Positions 6,411-12,712 of a stretch of DNA of 12,712 nt are shown here, piece by piece. Numbering within the stretch: the first letter of the stretch is position 1; the number at the start of each line of letters is the position of its first letter. The stretch covers positions 1-12,712 of the forward strand of contig JALVRI010000382.1 of assembly GCA_027031325.1 (NCBI GenBank), read 5' to 3'. The translations under genes were made by a program, and so were the position numbers. Origin of the DNA: Desulfobacteraceae bacterium (GTDB lineage: Bacteria; Desulfobacterota; Desulfobacteria; Desulfobacterales; Desulfosarcinaceae). Below the pieces are notes generated by a model that saw only the letters and a list, made by a program, of their open reading frames with translations, did not search any database and had not been told where the DNA came from.

Positions 6411-7769
6411 TCAGTACCGCTTCGGCTGAATTCCGAATTTGCGCATTCGTTTCCAGATCGTAACCCGGCTGACGCCGAGCAATGCGGCCGCCCGGGTCTG
6501 GTTGCCCCCTGTCTCACGGAGGGCTTCCAGCAATTGTTGCTTGAGATGGACGTCTTTGGTGCTAAGGACCGGAAGCGCCGATCCGCGGGCGGTGTCTCTT
6601 ATCCGTGGCGGCAGATGGCGCACGGCGATCTGCGGCCCGGGACAGAGCACGAATGCGTACTCGATTGCATTACGAAGTTCGCGTACGTTGCCGGGCCAGT
6701 TGTAGGTGCTCATCCTGTTCATGGCTTCCGGGGTCATTCCCAGGATTTCTTTGCCGGTCTTTTGCCTGTTTTCCTCTATAAATCGCTGTACGATGACCGG
6801 GATGTCTTCCGGCCTGTGGCGCAGAGGAGGACACACAATCGGGAAGACGTTTATCCGGAAATACAAGTCCTCCCGGAACGTACCCTCGAGAATCATTTCT
6901 TCAAGGTCGCGGTTGGTGGCGGAGACGATACGAACATCGACCTTGATCGGCCGGTTGTCACCCACCCTTTCGAATTGCCTGTCCTCCAAAACCCGCAATA
7001 GCTTGACCTGGGTCTTGGGAGGGATGTCTCCGATTTCGTCCAGAAACATTGTGCCCTTGTGGGCAAGCTCGAAACGGCCGATTCTGGTGCGGTCGGCTCC
7101 CGTGTAGGCGCCTTTCGTGTGGCCAAACAGTTCGCTTTCGAGCAGATTTTCATTCAAGGCAGCGCAGTTGACCTTGACGAAGGGCTCATGGCACCTGGAG
7201 CTGGCTTCGTGGATGGCGCGGGCCACGAGCTCTTTGCCGGTGCCGCTTTCCCCGGTTATCAGCACCGGGGCTTCAGTCCGGGAAACATTTTCGATCAGCT
7301 CGAACAATGTGCGCATGAGCGGTGAACTGCCGACCAATCCCTTGTAGCCTTCCTCGAGATGGAGGGATTTTTTCAGGCTAAGAATTTCTTCCTGCTGGCG
7401 CACCAGTTCCGACATGTCGCGCAGGGACTCCACCGCACCGATGACCCGTCCATCCTCGTTTTTGAGCACGCTGGCATTCTTGATTATATTTACCGTCCGG
7501 TTACTCTTGTTGGTGATGGTGCACTTCTTGGTACTGATTTTTCCTTTTTGAAACAAGCCACACCATTTTTCAGCCCGTCCCTTGCCGATTATGCGGCAGC
7601 CGGTGCAGTCAAGCTCCCTGCAGGACTTTCCAAGCAGTTCAGCGGCCTTGTAGCCGGTCAACACTTCGGCAGCCGGGTTCACGGCCACGATAACGCCCCG
7701 ATCATCCACCACCAGGATGCCGTCCTGGAGGGTTTCGAAAATAGTTTTCCAGTACTTGGACAGATCCAT
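6411..7769 (-). CDS. Sigma-54-dependent activator, Cys-rich PAS + AAA+ + Fis HTH
   Basis: A 452-residue enhancer-binding protein. The PAS domain occupies about 6-120 with five cysteines, C50, C55, C58, C70 and C83 (SCRELDCTGC then WCG and KKC), a spacing that could hold an iron-sulfur centre or act as a thiol switch. The AAA+ domain has Walker A GESGTGKE (173-180), the sigma-54 contact loop as GAYTGA (220-225, a tolerated variant of GAFTGA) and Walker B GTMFLDEIGD (239-248). The Fis-type helix-turn-helix is at about 420-445 (GNQTRAAALLGVSRVTIW). There is no receiver domain, so the signal probably acts through PAS. Start codon is uncertain: ATG 7769, GTG 7775 or TTG 7781; none has a clear ribosome site. 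It diverges from the sigma-54 promoter at 7909, its probable target. Confidence 0.95.
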   Translation of the reverse strand: MDLSKYWKTIFETLQDGILVVDDRGVIVAVNPAAEVLTGYKAAELLGKSCRELDCTGCRIIGKGRAEKWCGLFQKGKISTKKCTITNKSNRTVNIIKNASVLKNEDGRVIGAVESLRDMSELVRQQEEILSLKKSLHLEEGYKGLVGSSPLMRTLFELIENVSRTEAPVLITGESGTGKELVARAIHEASSRCHEPFVKVNCAALNENLLESELFGHTKGAYTGADRTRIGRFELAHKGTMFLDEIGDIPPKTQVKLLRVLEDRQFERVGDNRPIKVDVRIVSATNRDLEEMILEGTFREDLYFRINVFPIVCPPLRHRPEDIPVIVQRFIEENRQKTGKEILGMTPEAMNRMSTYNWPGNVRELRNAIEYAFVLCPGPQIAVRHLPPRIRDTARGSALPVLSTKDVHLKQQLLEALRETGGNQTRAAALLGVSRVTIWKRMRKFGIQPKRY

Positions 7770-7802
7770 CTTCACCCACAATTGCTAACTTTATGTAAAC
7801 AC

Positions 7803-7833
7803 CAAGGTTAATACTTGTTAACATATCAAGGTT
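7803..7833. promoter_or_regulatory. Candidate upstream activator sites for the sigma-54 regulator
   Basis: The inverted repeat GTTAATACTTGTTAAC (7807-7822, five-base perfect arms) sits between two direct copies of CAAGGTT (7803-7809 and 7827-7833, 24 bases apart). Its centre is about 120 bases upstream of the expected sigma-54 start, a normal enhancer distance. It could also give autoregulation of the divergent regulator gene. There is no direct proof of binding. Confidence 0.4.
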
Positions 7834-7908
7834 TGCAGGAAAGGCAAGTGTTTTTCTTTACTTTTGTATTTCTTTTAAAAACAGAGTGGTATGGGGATGC
7901 CAATGATT

Positions 7909-7924
7909 CGGCACGATATTTGCC
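7909..7924 (+). promoter_or_regulatory. Sigma-54 (-24/-12) promoter of the porin/OTR operon
   Basis: CGGCACGATATTTGCC matches TGGCACG-N4-TTGCW at every core position: GGCACG at 7910-7915, four spacer bases, TTGC at 7920-7923. Only the two outermost bases differ. Transcription should start near 7935, leaving a leader of about 115 bases. A divergent sigma-54 activator is next door. Confidence 0.85.
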
Positions 7925-7965
7925 GGTAAGCCGCCTGAAGCGAGCGGTTTTATCACGGGAAGGGA

Positions 7966-8038
7966 AAAAGAGGCGCAATCTCTTTTGGGCAATGGAGAAA
8001 GCCTTATGCTGGCTTACAGGCTTGGACTGCAAATCAAG
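7966..8038 (+). other. Three successive small hairpins in the porin-operon leader
   Basis: AAAAGAG/CTCTTTT (7966-7972 with 7980-7986) and AAGCC/GGCTT (7999-8003 with 8011-8015) each close a seven-base loop. CTTG/CAAG (8021-8024 with 8035-8038) overlaps the start of the ribosome-binding site AAGGAGGT (8036-8043). They may affect mRNA stability or translation. The stems are short, so this is tentative. Confidence 0.3.
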
Positions 8039-8049
8039 GAGGTGGTTGA

Positions 8050-9783
8050 ATGGTAAGGGGCGTTGAACAACACGGAACCAGGCGGCCGCGAAAAGCCGTG
8101 CTGGCGCTGATTTTGGCTCTGGTGATGCTTTGCCCCGGCTTGGCAATCGCTGATCAACAGAAGGAAGAACTGCGTCGGCAATTGGATCTGCTGCAGAAGC
8201 AGATGGAGCAAGTTCGCAGGCAACTTGATGAAATGTCGGCCCGGGACAAGGAGAAGACAGAACGGGTGGAAGAACTTGAGTCCCGCATGGATAGCAGCGA
8301 ACTTCATACCGCAACCGACAAGATTTCCTTCGGCGTAGAACTCAGGACCCGTGCTGAATCCATACATTACTCTGATTTGCGACAGGCTCCCAACAGCATG
8401 CTGAATGCCTTTTTTACCCCGGTTTCCGCGGGAGGGTTCAATGGGGCCACATTGCAGCAGATTCAGCAGGCCATGGCGAACATGGTCAGCGCCGGAACAG
8501 TACCTCCGGTTGACAAGTACGATGCAGACAACGACATAGCTTACACCAACCGCTTACGCTTGGAGATGAAAGCCAAGGTAAATCCCAAGCTGAGTTTCAG
8601 CGGCCGGCTGGCAGCCTATAAAGTTTACGGTGACAGCACGGGTGTCAAGGTCAACCATGGATCTTTGGGGGATGTTACTTTTGACGGCAATACCAGCAGT
8701 CTTCCCCACGGTGACACCATCCACCTTGAAAGGGCTTACTTCAACTACAAGGGCGAGATGGGGCAGGTACCGGTTAATTTTTCCATTGGCCGCAGACCCT
8801 CAACCGATGGCCCACCCCTGGAATATCACAATTACAGCCTGGAGGGAGGCTCTCCCCTGGCATCGATTATCAATTGGCAGTTCGACGGAGCCTCGCTCAC
8901 TTTCGGCCTGGAAGATATGACAGGAATTCCGGGTGCCTCTTTCAAACTGTGCTACGGGGTCGGTTTCGACGGTCAATGGGGCAACAGCTACTCGTTGAGC
9001 AATACCCAGTCGACGGTTGACGATGTCCACATGTTTGGTTTTATCGCCAGCCTCTATGATGATGATCAGACAAGCGCGGTTTTGAGCTATGCCCACGCCT
9101 GGGATATTACCGACGGTTTTACCGGGCTGACGGTGATGCCATATTACGTCTACAAACAGGACAGTGACGGTGACGGAGTCCAGGAGTACTACTTCGAGAT
9201 GAACAACGCCGGCTTCGTTTCCCGGGTGGAGCCTTACACCAATATCGGAGACTGGGACGCGGCCTCCTTGTTGATCAGGACCAACCTGGAGGAAAAATTG
9301 GCCGACATAGATCTTTTCCTGGCAGCTTCATGGTCGCATACCGACCCGTCCCGGGTTTCGCGCAATCCCTTCTACGAAATGATGGGCCAGGGTTTGCTCA
9401 GTTCCAACGGCGAGCTGAAAGACCGGGACGGTTACAGCATCTATGCCGGGGTTGTTTTCCCGATGCCTTTGGACGGCCGTTTCGGCCTGGAATATAACTG
9501 GGGTTCCCAGTACTGGTTCAACTTCACCGGGGCCGAGGATTCCCTGGTGGCGAGCAAATTGGCGGCCAGAGGCCAGGTTTACGAAGCCTACTATCATCAG
9601 CCGATTTTCGGGCAGAAATTTTTCCTCACCCTTGGTGGCCAGTACTACGATTATGATTACACCGGAAGCGGCAATCCGCTTGGCGAGCCGGTGAAGATTT
9701 CGCAAGTCAATTCGCTGGATGCACTTAACGCCGTGGTGGACAAGGTATGGCTGGCGTATCTGTCGGCGACCCTGCGGTTTTAA
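8050..9783 (+). CDS. Outer-membrane beta-barrel (DUF3373-like porin) with N-terminal coiled coil
   Basis: A 577-residue exported protein. The signal peptide is about 1-34 (positively charged start, hydrophobic core, AIA before D35). A charged heptad-like coiled coil (about 36-83) is followed by a long stretch rich in alternating aromatic and polar residues, ending in LAYLSATLRF. A terminal phenylalanine is the usual signal for barrel insertion. The overall design resembles DUF3373 proteins of Geobacter-type bacteria, although this is by recollection rather than alignment. It is the first gene after the sigma-54 promoter, with AAGGAGGT six bases before the ATG. In this operon it most likely admits the substrate of the OTR-type reductase to the periplasm. 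A role in electron transfer across the outer membrane is possible but nothing in the sequence shows it. Confidence 0.85.
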   Translation: MVRGVEQHGTRRPRKAVLALILALVMLCPGLAIADQQKEELRRQLDLLQKQMEQVRRQLDEMSARDKEKTERVEELESRMDSSELHTATDKISFGVELRTRAESIHYSDLRQAPNSMLNAFFTPVSAGGFNGATLQQIQQAMANMVSAGTVPPVDKYDADNDIAYTNRLRLEMKAKVNPKLSFSGRLAAYKVYGDSTGVKVNHGSLGDVTFDGNTSSLPHGDTIHLERAYFNYKGEMGQVPVNFSIGRRPSTDGPPLEYHNYSLEGGSPLASIINWQFDGASLTFGLEDMTGIPGASFKLCYGVGFDGQWGNSYSLSNTQSTVDDVHMFGFIASLYDDDQTSAVLSYAHAWDITDGFTGLTVMPYYVYKQDSDGDGVQEYYFEMNNAGFVSRVEPYTNIGDWDAASLLIRTNLEEKLADIDLFLAASWSHTDPSRVSRNPFYEMMGQGLLSSNGELKDRDGYSIYAGVVFPMPLDGRFGLEYNWGSQYWFNFTGAEDSLVASKLAARGQVYEAYYHQPIFGQKFFLTLGGQYYDYDYTGSGNPLGEPVKISQVNSLDALNAVVDKVWLAYLSATLRF

Positions 9784-9806
9784 AAATATTCCGGGAGGAA
9801 AAAAGC

Positions 9807-10151
9807 ATGAAGAAAAAAGTATTGATTTGGACCATGGCATTCGCAGCCATCTGTGTTTTGAGCGGTACTGCCCTGGCTGGAAGCAAGGGCAACCAGCGCA
9901 AGGGCAAATATATCTATCGTAAGGTGTATAAAGAGTGCCATGCAGCCGGAAAAGTCGATTCCCCGCGGCCGATACTGAGCCCGGATGCCAAGACCCAGGC
10001 CCAGTGGAAACGGGTTTTCGACAAGAAGGATTTCGATCAATTCGGATGCCCTGAACAATGGAGCAAGCTGAGCGAAAAAGAACTTCGGGACATCTTTGCA
10101 TACCTCTATGCCCATGCGGCCGATTCTCCCTCGCCGGCCAAATGTAAATGA
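9807..10151 (+). CDS. Small exported cytochrome c-like protein with degenerate heme motif (YKECH)
   Basis: A 114-residue protein with a signal peptide (about 1-24, cut after TALA). The mature part resembles small monoheme cytochromes of cytochrome-rich deltaproteobacteria: GKYIYRKVYKECHAAGK, a TQAQWKRVF segment and a helical end LSEKELRDIFAYLYAHAADSPSPAKC. The heme site reads Y41-K-E-C44-H45, so the first cysteine of CxxCH is tyrosine (codon TAT at 9927-9929, one base from TGT). It could hold heme by a single thioether, bind no heme, or reflect a recent mutation or sequencing error. C81 and C113 remain and might form a disulfide. GGGAGGAAAAAA precedes the ATG; the gene begins 23 bases after the porin gene, so it is in the same operon. 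Confidence 0.8.
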   Translation: MKKKVLIWTMAFAAICVLSGTALAGSKGNQRKGKYIYRKVYKECHAAGKVDSPRPILSPDAKTQAQWKRVFDKKDFDQFGCPEQWSKLSEKELRDIFAYLYAHAADSPSPAKCK

Positions 10152-10228
10152 TCCATGCAGGCAGGTGTCATTTTCCGGTCTTGCAAATCGAAATGGAAGC
10201 AAACAGGACAGGAGGCGTAGCCGCAAAG

Positions 10229-11830
10229 ATGCGTAAAAGAATTTTACCCTTGGTTTTATTGCTGGCTGTCTGGTTTCCGGCCCCAGGTGTTCAGGGGGCG
10301 ATGGAAACAGCTCCCGGCCGAACCCTTGCCAGACAGGCTACCAAAGACAAGGGCAAGCTCTGGATCACGGCCGACCATTCCAAATTCGCCGTCTTGAATC
10401 AGAACTTTACAAACGGAGATCAGGTGACCTCTGCTTGCCTTACTTGTCATTCCGAAGCAGCCATGCAGTTCCACAAGACCATTCACTGGACGTGGTTGGT
10501 GGAAGACGGCACCGCCCGGAGGCAGTTGGGCAAGGCCGGGGACTCGGTCAACAACTTTTGTATTTCGACCAACAGGATGAACGATGCAAAATGCACCAAG
10601 TGCCACACGGGCTGGCATGGTAAAAACACTGCGGTTAACTGCCTCAAGTGTCATGGTCGTAAGAAGATAGATTTCAAGGAGGCATTCGAAGATTATCAGG
10701 CCTTCATGAATTCTGACGATCCGGACGAAAGGATTCTGGCCGGCGAGGTACAGGCTGAAATTCGGCAAGCGGTACAGGCCATCGGCCTGCCTGCGCGCAG
10801 CAATTGCGGTGCCTGTCATTTTTACGGCGGCGGTGGAGACGGTGTCAAGCACGGAGACCTGGATTCTTCACTGGCCAAGCCCAGCAAGGAACTTGACGTT
10901 CACATGGGTATCGATGGCCAGGGCTTCAAGTGCACCCGTTGCCATACCACGGTCTTGCACAACATTGCCGGCCGGATTTATACTCAGCCGGCGGTTGAAA
11001 ACCGCAAGAGCCTGATCGAAGATGACCTGACGGCCAAGATAACCTGCGTGTCCTGCCACAGTGCAACACCCCACAAGCCGGGCCACAAGGCCAACGATCA
11101 CACTGACAAGGTTGCCTGCCAGAGCTGCCATATACCATTTTTTGCCAGGGAATTGCCGACCAAACTCTACTGGGATTGGTCTACCGCCGGCAGGTTGAAA
11201 GACGGCAAAAAAATAGTGGAGAAAGGACCTTTTGGCAAACCGACCTACATGACCATAAAAGGAGACATGAAGTGGGGCAAGAACGTCCGCCCGGAGTACT
11301 TCTGGTTCAATGGTTCGATTACATCCCTGACCATCAAGGACGTTATCGATCCTTCTTCAACTGTTGCGGTCAGCCGCCCCATGGGCGGTGCCGACGATCC
11401 CCAGTCGCGTATATTCCCCTTCAAGATTCACCACGGCCGTCAACCATATGACAAGATAAACAAACACCTGCTGGCGCCCCTGCTTTCGGGTCCGGAAGGA
11501 TACTGGGCAAATCTTGACTGGGATGCTGCTCTTCAAAAGGGGATGGACTTCATGGGCGTTGAGTATTCGGGCCAATACGATTTTGTCGATACCACTTATG
11601 TTTTTCCCATAACCCACATGGTGGCTCCCAAGGAAAAGGCTCTCGATTGTCGCCAGTGCCACAACCGCAACGACAGCCGCCTTGCAAAGCTGACCGGCTT
11701 GTACATGCCCGGACGGGACAACAATTCCCTTGTCGATACCATGGGCTCGGTGGGCGTCTTGGGGGCCCTGCTGGGCGTGGTCCTGCACGGTTTGGGAAGA
11801 ATCTTCACATCCGGCGCGAAGGAGGATTGA
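10229..11830 (+). CDS. otr: Octaheme tetrathionate reductase (OTR)-family cytochrome c with C-terminal membrane anchor
   Basis: A 533-residue exported octaheme cytochrome. The signal peptide is about 1-24. CxxCH motifs start at 70, 122, 138, 193, 235, 273, 297 and 474; the wide gap before the last one and the NNFCISTNRMNDAKCTKCH block (108-126) fit the OTR family. OTR from Shewanella reduces tetrathionate, nitrite and hydroxylamine in vitro at a lysine-ligated heme; the physiological substrate is debated. The extra cysteine C111 is a candidate active-site residue. A hydrophobic helix at about 505-526 follows the last heme, so the protein is probably anchored at its C-terminus, unlike soluble OTR. 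ATG 10229 is chosen from the signal peptide; AGGAGG lies 13 bases upstream, somewhat far. The stop is two bases from the cytochrome b start. Confidence 0.93.
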   Translation: MRKRILPLVLLLAVWFPAPGVQGAMETAPGRTLARQATKDKGKLWITADHSKFAVLNQNFTNGDQVTSACLTCHSEAAMQFHKTIHWTWLVEDGTARRQLGKAGDSVNNFCISTNRMNDAKCTKCHTGWHGKNTAVNCLKCHGRKKIDFKEAFEDYQAFMNSDDPDERILAGEVQAEIRQAVQAIGLPARSNCGACHFYGGGGDGVKHGDLDSSLAKPSKELDVHMGIDGQGFKCTRCHTTVLHNIAGRIYTQPAVENRKSLIEDDLTAKITCVSCHSATPHKPGHKANDHTDKVACQSCHIPFFARELPTKLYWDWSTAGRLKDGKKIVEKGPFGKPTYMTIKGDMKWGKNVRPEYFWFNGSITSLTIKDVIDPSSTVAVSRPMGGADDPQSRIFPFKIHHGRQPYDKINKHLLAPLLSGPEGYWANLDWDAALQKGMDFMGVEYSGQYDFVDTTYVFPITHMVAPKEKALDCRQCHNRNDSRLAKLTGLYMPGRDNNSLVDTMGSVGVLGALLGVVLHGLGRIFTSGAKED

Positions 11831-11832
11831 AA

Positions 11833-12474
11833 ATGAACAACCGGATGAAATCAATCTATCTCTACACTCGCTACGAACGCTTCTGGCACTGGCTGCAGAT
11901 GGTACTGATCGTTTCCTTGCTGGCATCAGGTTTCGAGATACACGATTCATTGAGCTGGCTGGGTTTCCACAAGGCGGTATCGATCCATAACTTCGTCGGG
12001 CTCAGTTGGCTGATCCTTTTTGCCTTTTTCGTTTTCTGGATATTTACCACCGGTGAATGGCGCCAGTACTCACCGACAACCAGGAAGATGCTGGAAGTAA
12101 TCTTTTACTATTCATATGGAATTTTCAAGGGTCAGCCTCACCCGGTTCCCAAGCGCAAGGACGCAAAACACAACCCCTTGCAGAGATTGACTTACCTTTC
12201 CCTGGCGGCCTTCCTCTTGCCCCTCCAAATGATTTCCGGATTTCTCTACTGGAGTTACAACCACTGGGCCGACTGGGGTTTGGATTTCCTGTCGCTCAAG
12301 GCCGTTGCTGTTGTTCACACCGCCGGAGCTTTCGCTATCCTGATATTTCTGGTCATCCACGTATACATGACCACTACCGGCCACAGCCTGACGGCACATA
12401 TCAAGGCCATGATAACCGGTTGGGAAGACGTGGAGGCCGAACTTCCCATTGAAGACTGGGAAAGGGCCAAATAG
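11833..12474 (+). CDS. Four-helix cytochrome b (cytochrome b561/HydC-like, PF01292-type)
   Basis: A 213-residue integral membrane cytochrome b. Helices lie at about 18-34, 55-72, 119-139 and 158-179. Candidate heme ligands are H19 (ERFWHW), H52 (SIHNF), H162 (VVHTAG) and H176 (LVIHVYM), the pattern of two-heme cytochromes b that serve hydrogenases, formate dehydrogenases and thiosulfate reductases. The expected job is to exchange electrons with menaquinone and pass them to or from the anchored OTR-family protein encoded immediately before it. AAGGAGG (11819-11825) lies inside the end of the preceding gene, and the gap is two bases, so translation is likely coupled. It is the last gene of the operon. 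Confidence 0.93.
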   Translation: MNNRMKSIYLYTRYERFWHWLQMVLIVSLLASGFEIHDSLSWLGFHKAVSIHNFVGLSWLILFAFFVFWIFTTGEWRQYSPTTRKMLEVIFYYSYGIFKGQPHPVPKRKDAKHNPLQRLTYLSLAAFLLPLQMISGFLYWSYNHWADWGLDFLSLKAVAVVHTAGAFAILIFLVIHVYMTTTGHSLTAHIKAMITGWEDVEAELPIEDWERAK

Positions 12475-12490
12475 GCCGCCAAGGATTTTC

Positions 12491-12505
12491 CCCGCCCCCG
12501 GCGGG
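12491..12505 (+). other. GC-rich hairpin after the last gene
   Basis: CCCGCC-CCC-GGCGGG is a perfect six-base stem 16 bases after the cytochrome b stop. It lacks a T-tract (TTGGATTT follows) and may be an mRNA-end stabiliser or pause site before the true terminator. Confidence 0.4.
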
Positions 12506-12513
12506 TTGGATTT

Positions 12514-12571
12514 AGGCCTCCTGCTGTCGGATTTCATCTTTGTCTCCATGTCCCGAAGCAGGAGGCCTTTT
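12514..12571 (+). terminator. Rho-independent terminator of the porin/OTR operon
   Basis: AGGCCTCCTGCT (12514-12525) pairs perfectly with 12557-12568, extended by TCGG/CCGA (12527-12530 with 12553-12556, one bulged G) and followed by TTTT. The loop is long (22 bases) but the stem is strong. Confidence 0.82.
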
Positions 12572-12712
12572 GCTCTTCGGCCGGGGACAAAGACTTGCCC
12601 GCCCGGACCAAATTTCTTCCATGCAGCGGCGGCAGGCATGGCCGGAACCGCTATCCTTCCAAAGAGCAGCTCCTGTTTGCCAACCAATGGTTCGGAGACA
12701 GCCAGAAATTTT

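Noticed and set aside
7931..7951. CCGC/GCGG followed by TTTT near the sigma-54 start, as an attenuator
   Set aside because: Only four pairs, and it straddles the expected transcription start at about 7935.
7826..8314. 162-codon minus-strand frame over the sigma-54 promoter and porin start
   Set aside because: It overlaps a signal-peptide-bearing gene with an excellent ribosome site and has no coding features.
12112..12687. 191-codon minus-strand frame at the right end
   Set aside because: It runs through the terminator and back over the cytochrome b gene; no family resemblance. The last 140 bases show no supported gene on either strand.

Overview
The window reads as chromosomal DNA of an anaerobic, cytochrome-rich deltaproteobacterium, probably of the Desulfuromonas/Geobacter type. 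This assignment is inferred from gene content: twenty canonical CxxCH motifs in three multiheme cytochromes plus one in a sensor kinase, a sigma-54 regulator and promoter, a DUF3373-like barrel, and strong AGGAGG ribosome-binding sites. No marker gene fixes the taxon.

Layout. (1) 1-1944, minus strand: a response regulator cut by the window edge, and a membrane histidine kinase whose periplasmic domain carries a c-type heme motif. (2) 1945-2318: a 374-base divergent intergenic region. It holds a possible promoter and a well-formed three-way-junction RNA fold ending at the next gene's ribosome-binding site. (3) 2319-4337, plus strand: a tetraheme NapC/NrfH-type quinol dehydrogenase and an octaheme hydroxylamine oxidoreductase (HAO)-like protein, a pairing expected to reduce nitrite or hydroxylamine. 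A strong terminator follows. (4) 4484-6350: a sulfur/thiol group, with a DsrE2-like protein on the minus strand and, divergent from it, a thioredoxin reductase-like flavoprotein coupled to a 73-residue protein with a duplicated C-x4-C motif. (5) 6411-7769, minus strand: a PAS-AAA-Fis sigma-54 activator with a cysteine-rich PAS region. (6) 7909-12571, plus strand: a near-consensus sigma-54 promoter, then an outer-membrane barrel, a small cytochrome-like protein with a damaged heme motif (YKECH), an octaheme tetrathionate reductase (OTR)-family cytochrome with a C-terminal membrane helix, a four-helix cytochrome b, and a terminator. Nothing is recognised in 12572-12712.

How it may work together (inference). 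Two quinol-linked periplasmic octaheme reductases lie side by side, each beside its own sensor: the heme kinase next to the HAO-like pair and the cysteine-rich sigma-54 activator next to the OTR operon. The thiol/sulfur proteins between them suggest that sulfur and nitrogen oxyanion chemistry meet here. The points most worth testing are the structured leader before the HAO operon, the C-x4-C protein paired with the reductase, and the membrane-anchored OTR with its own cytochrome b.
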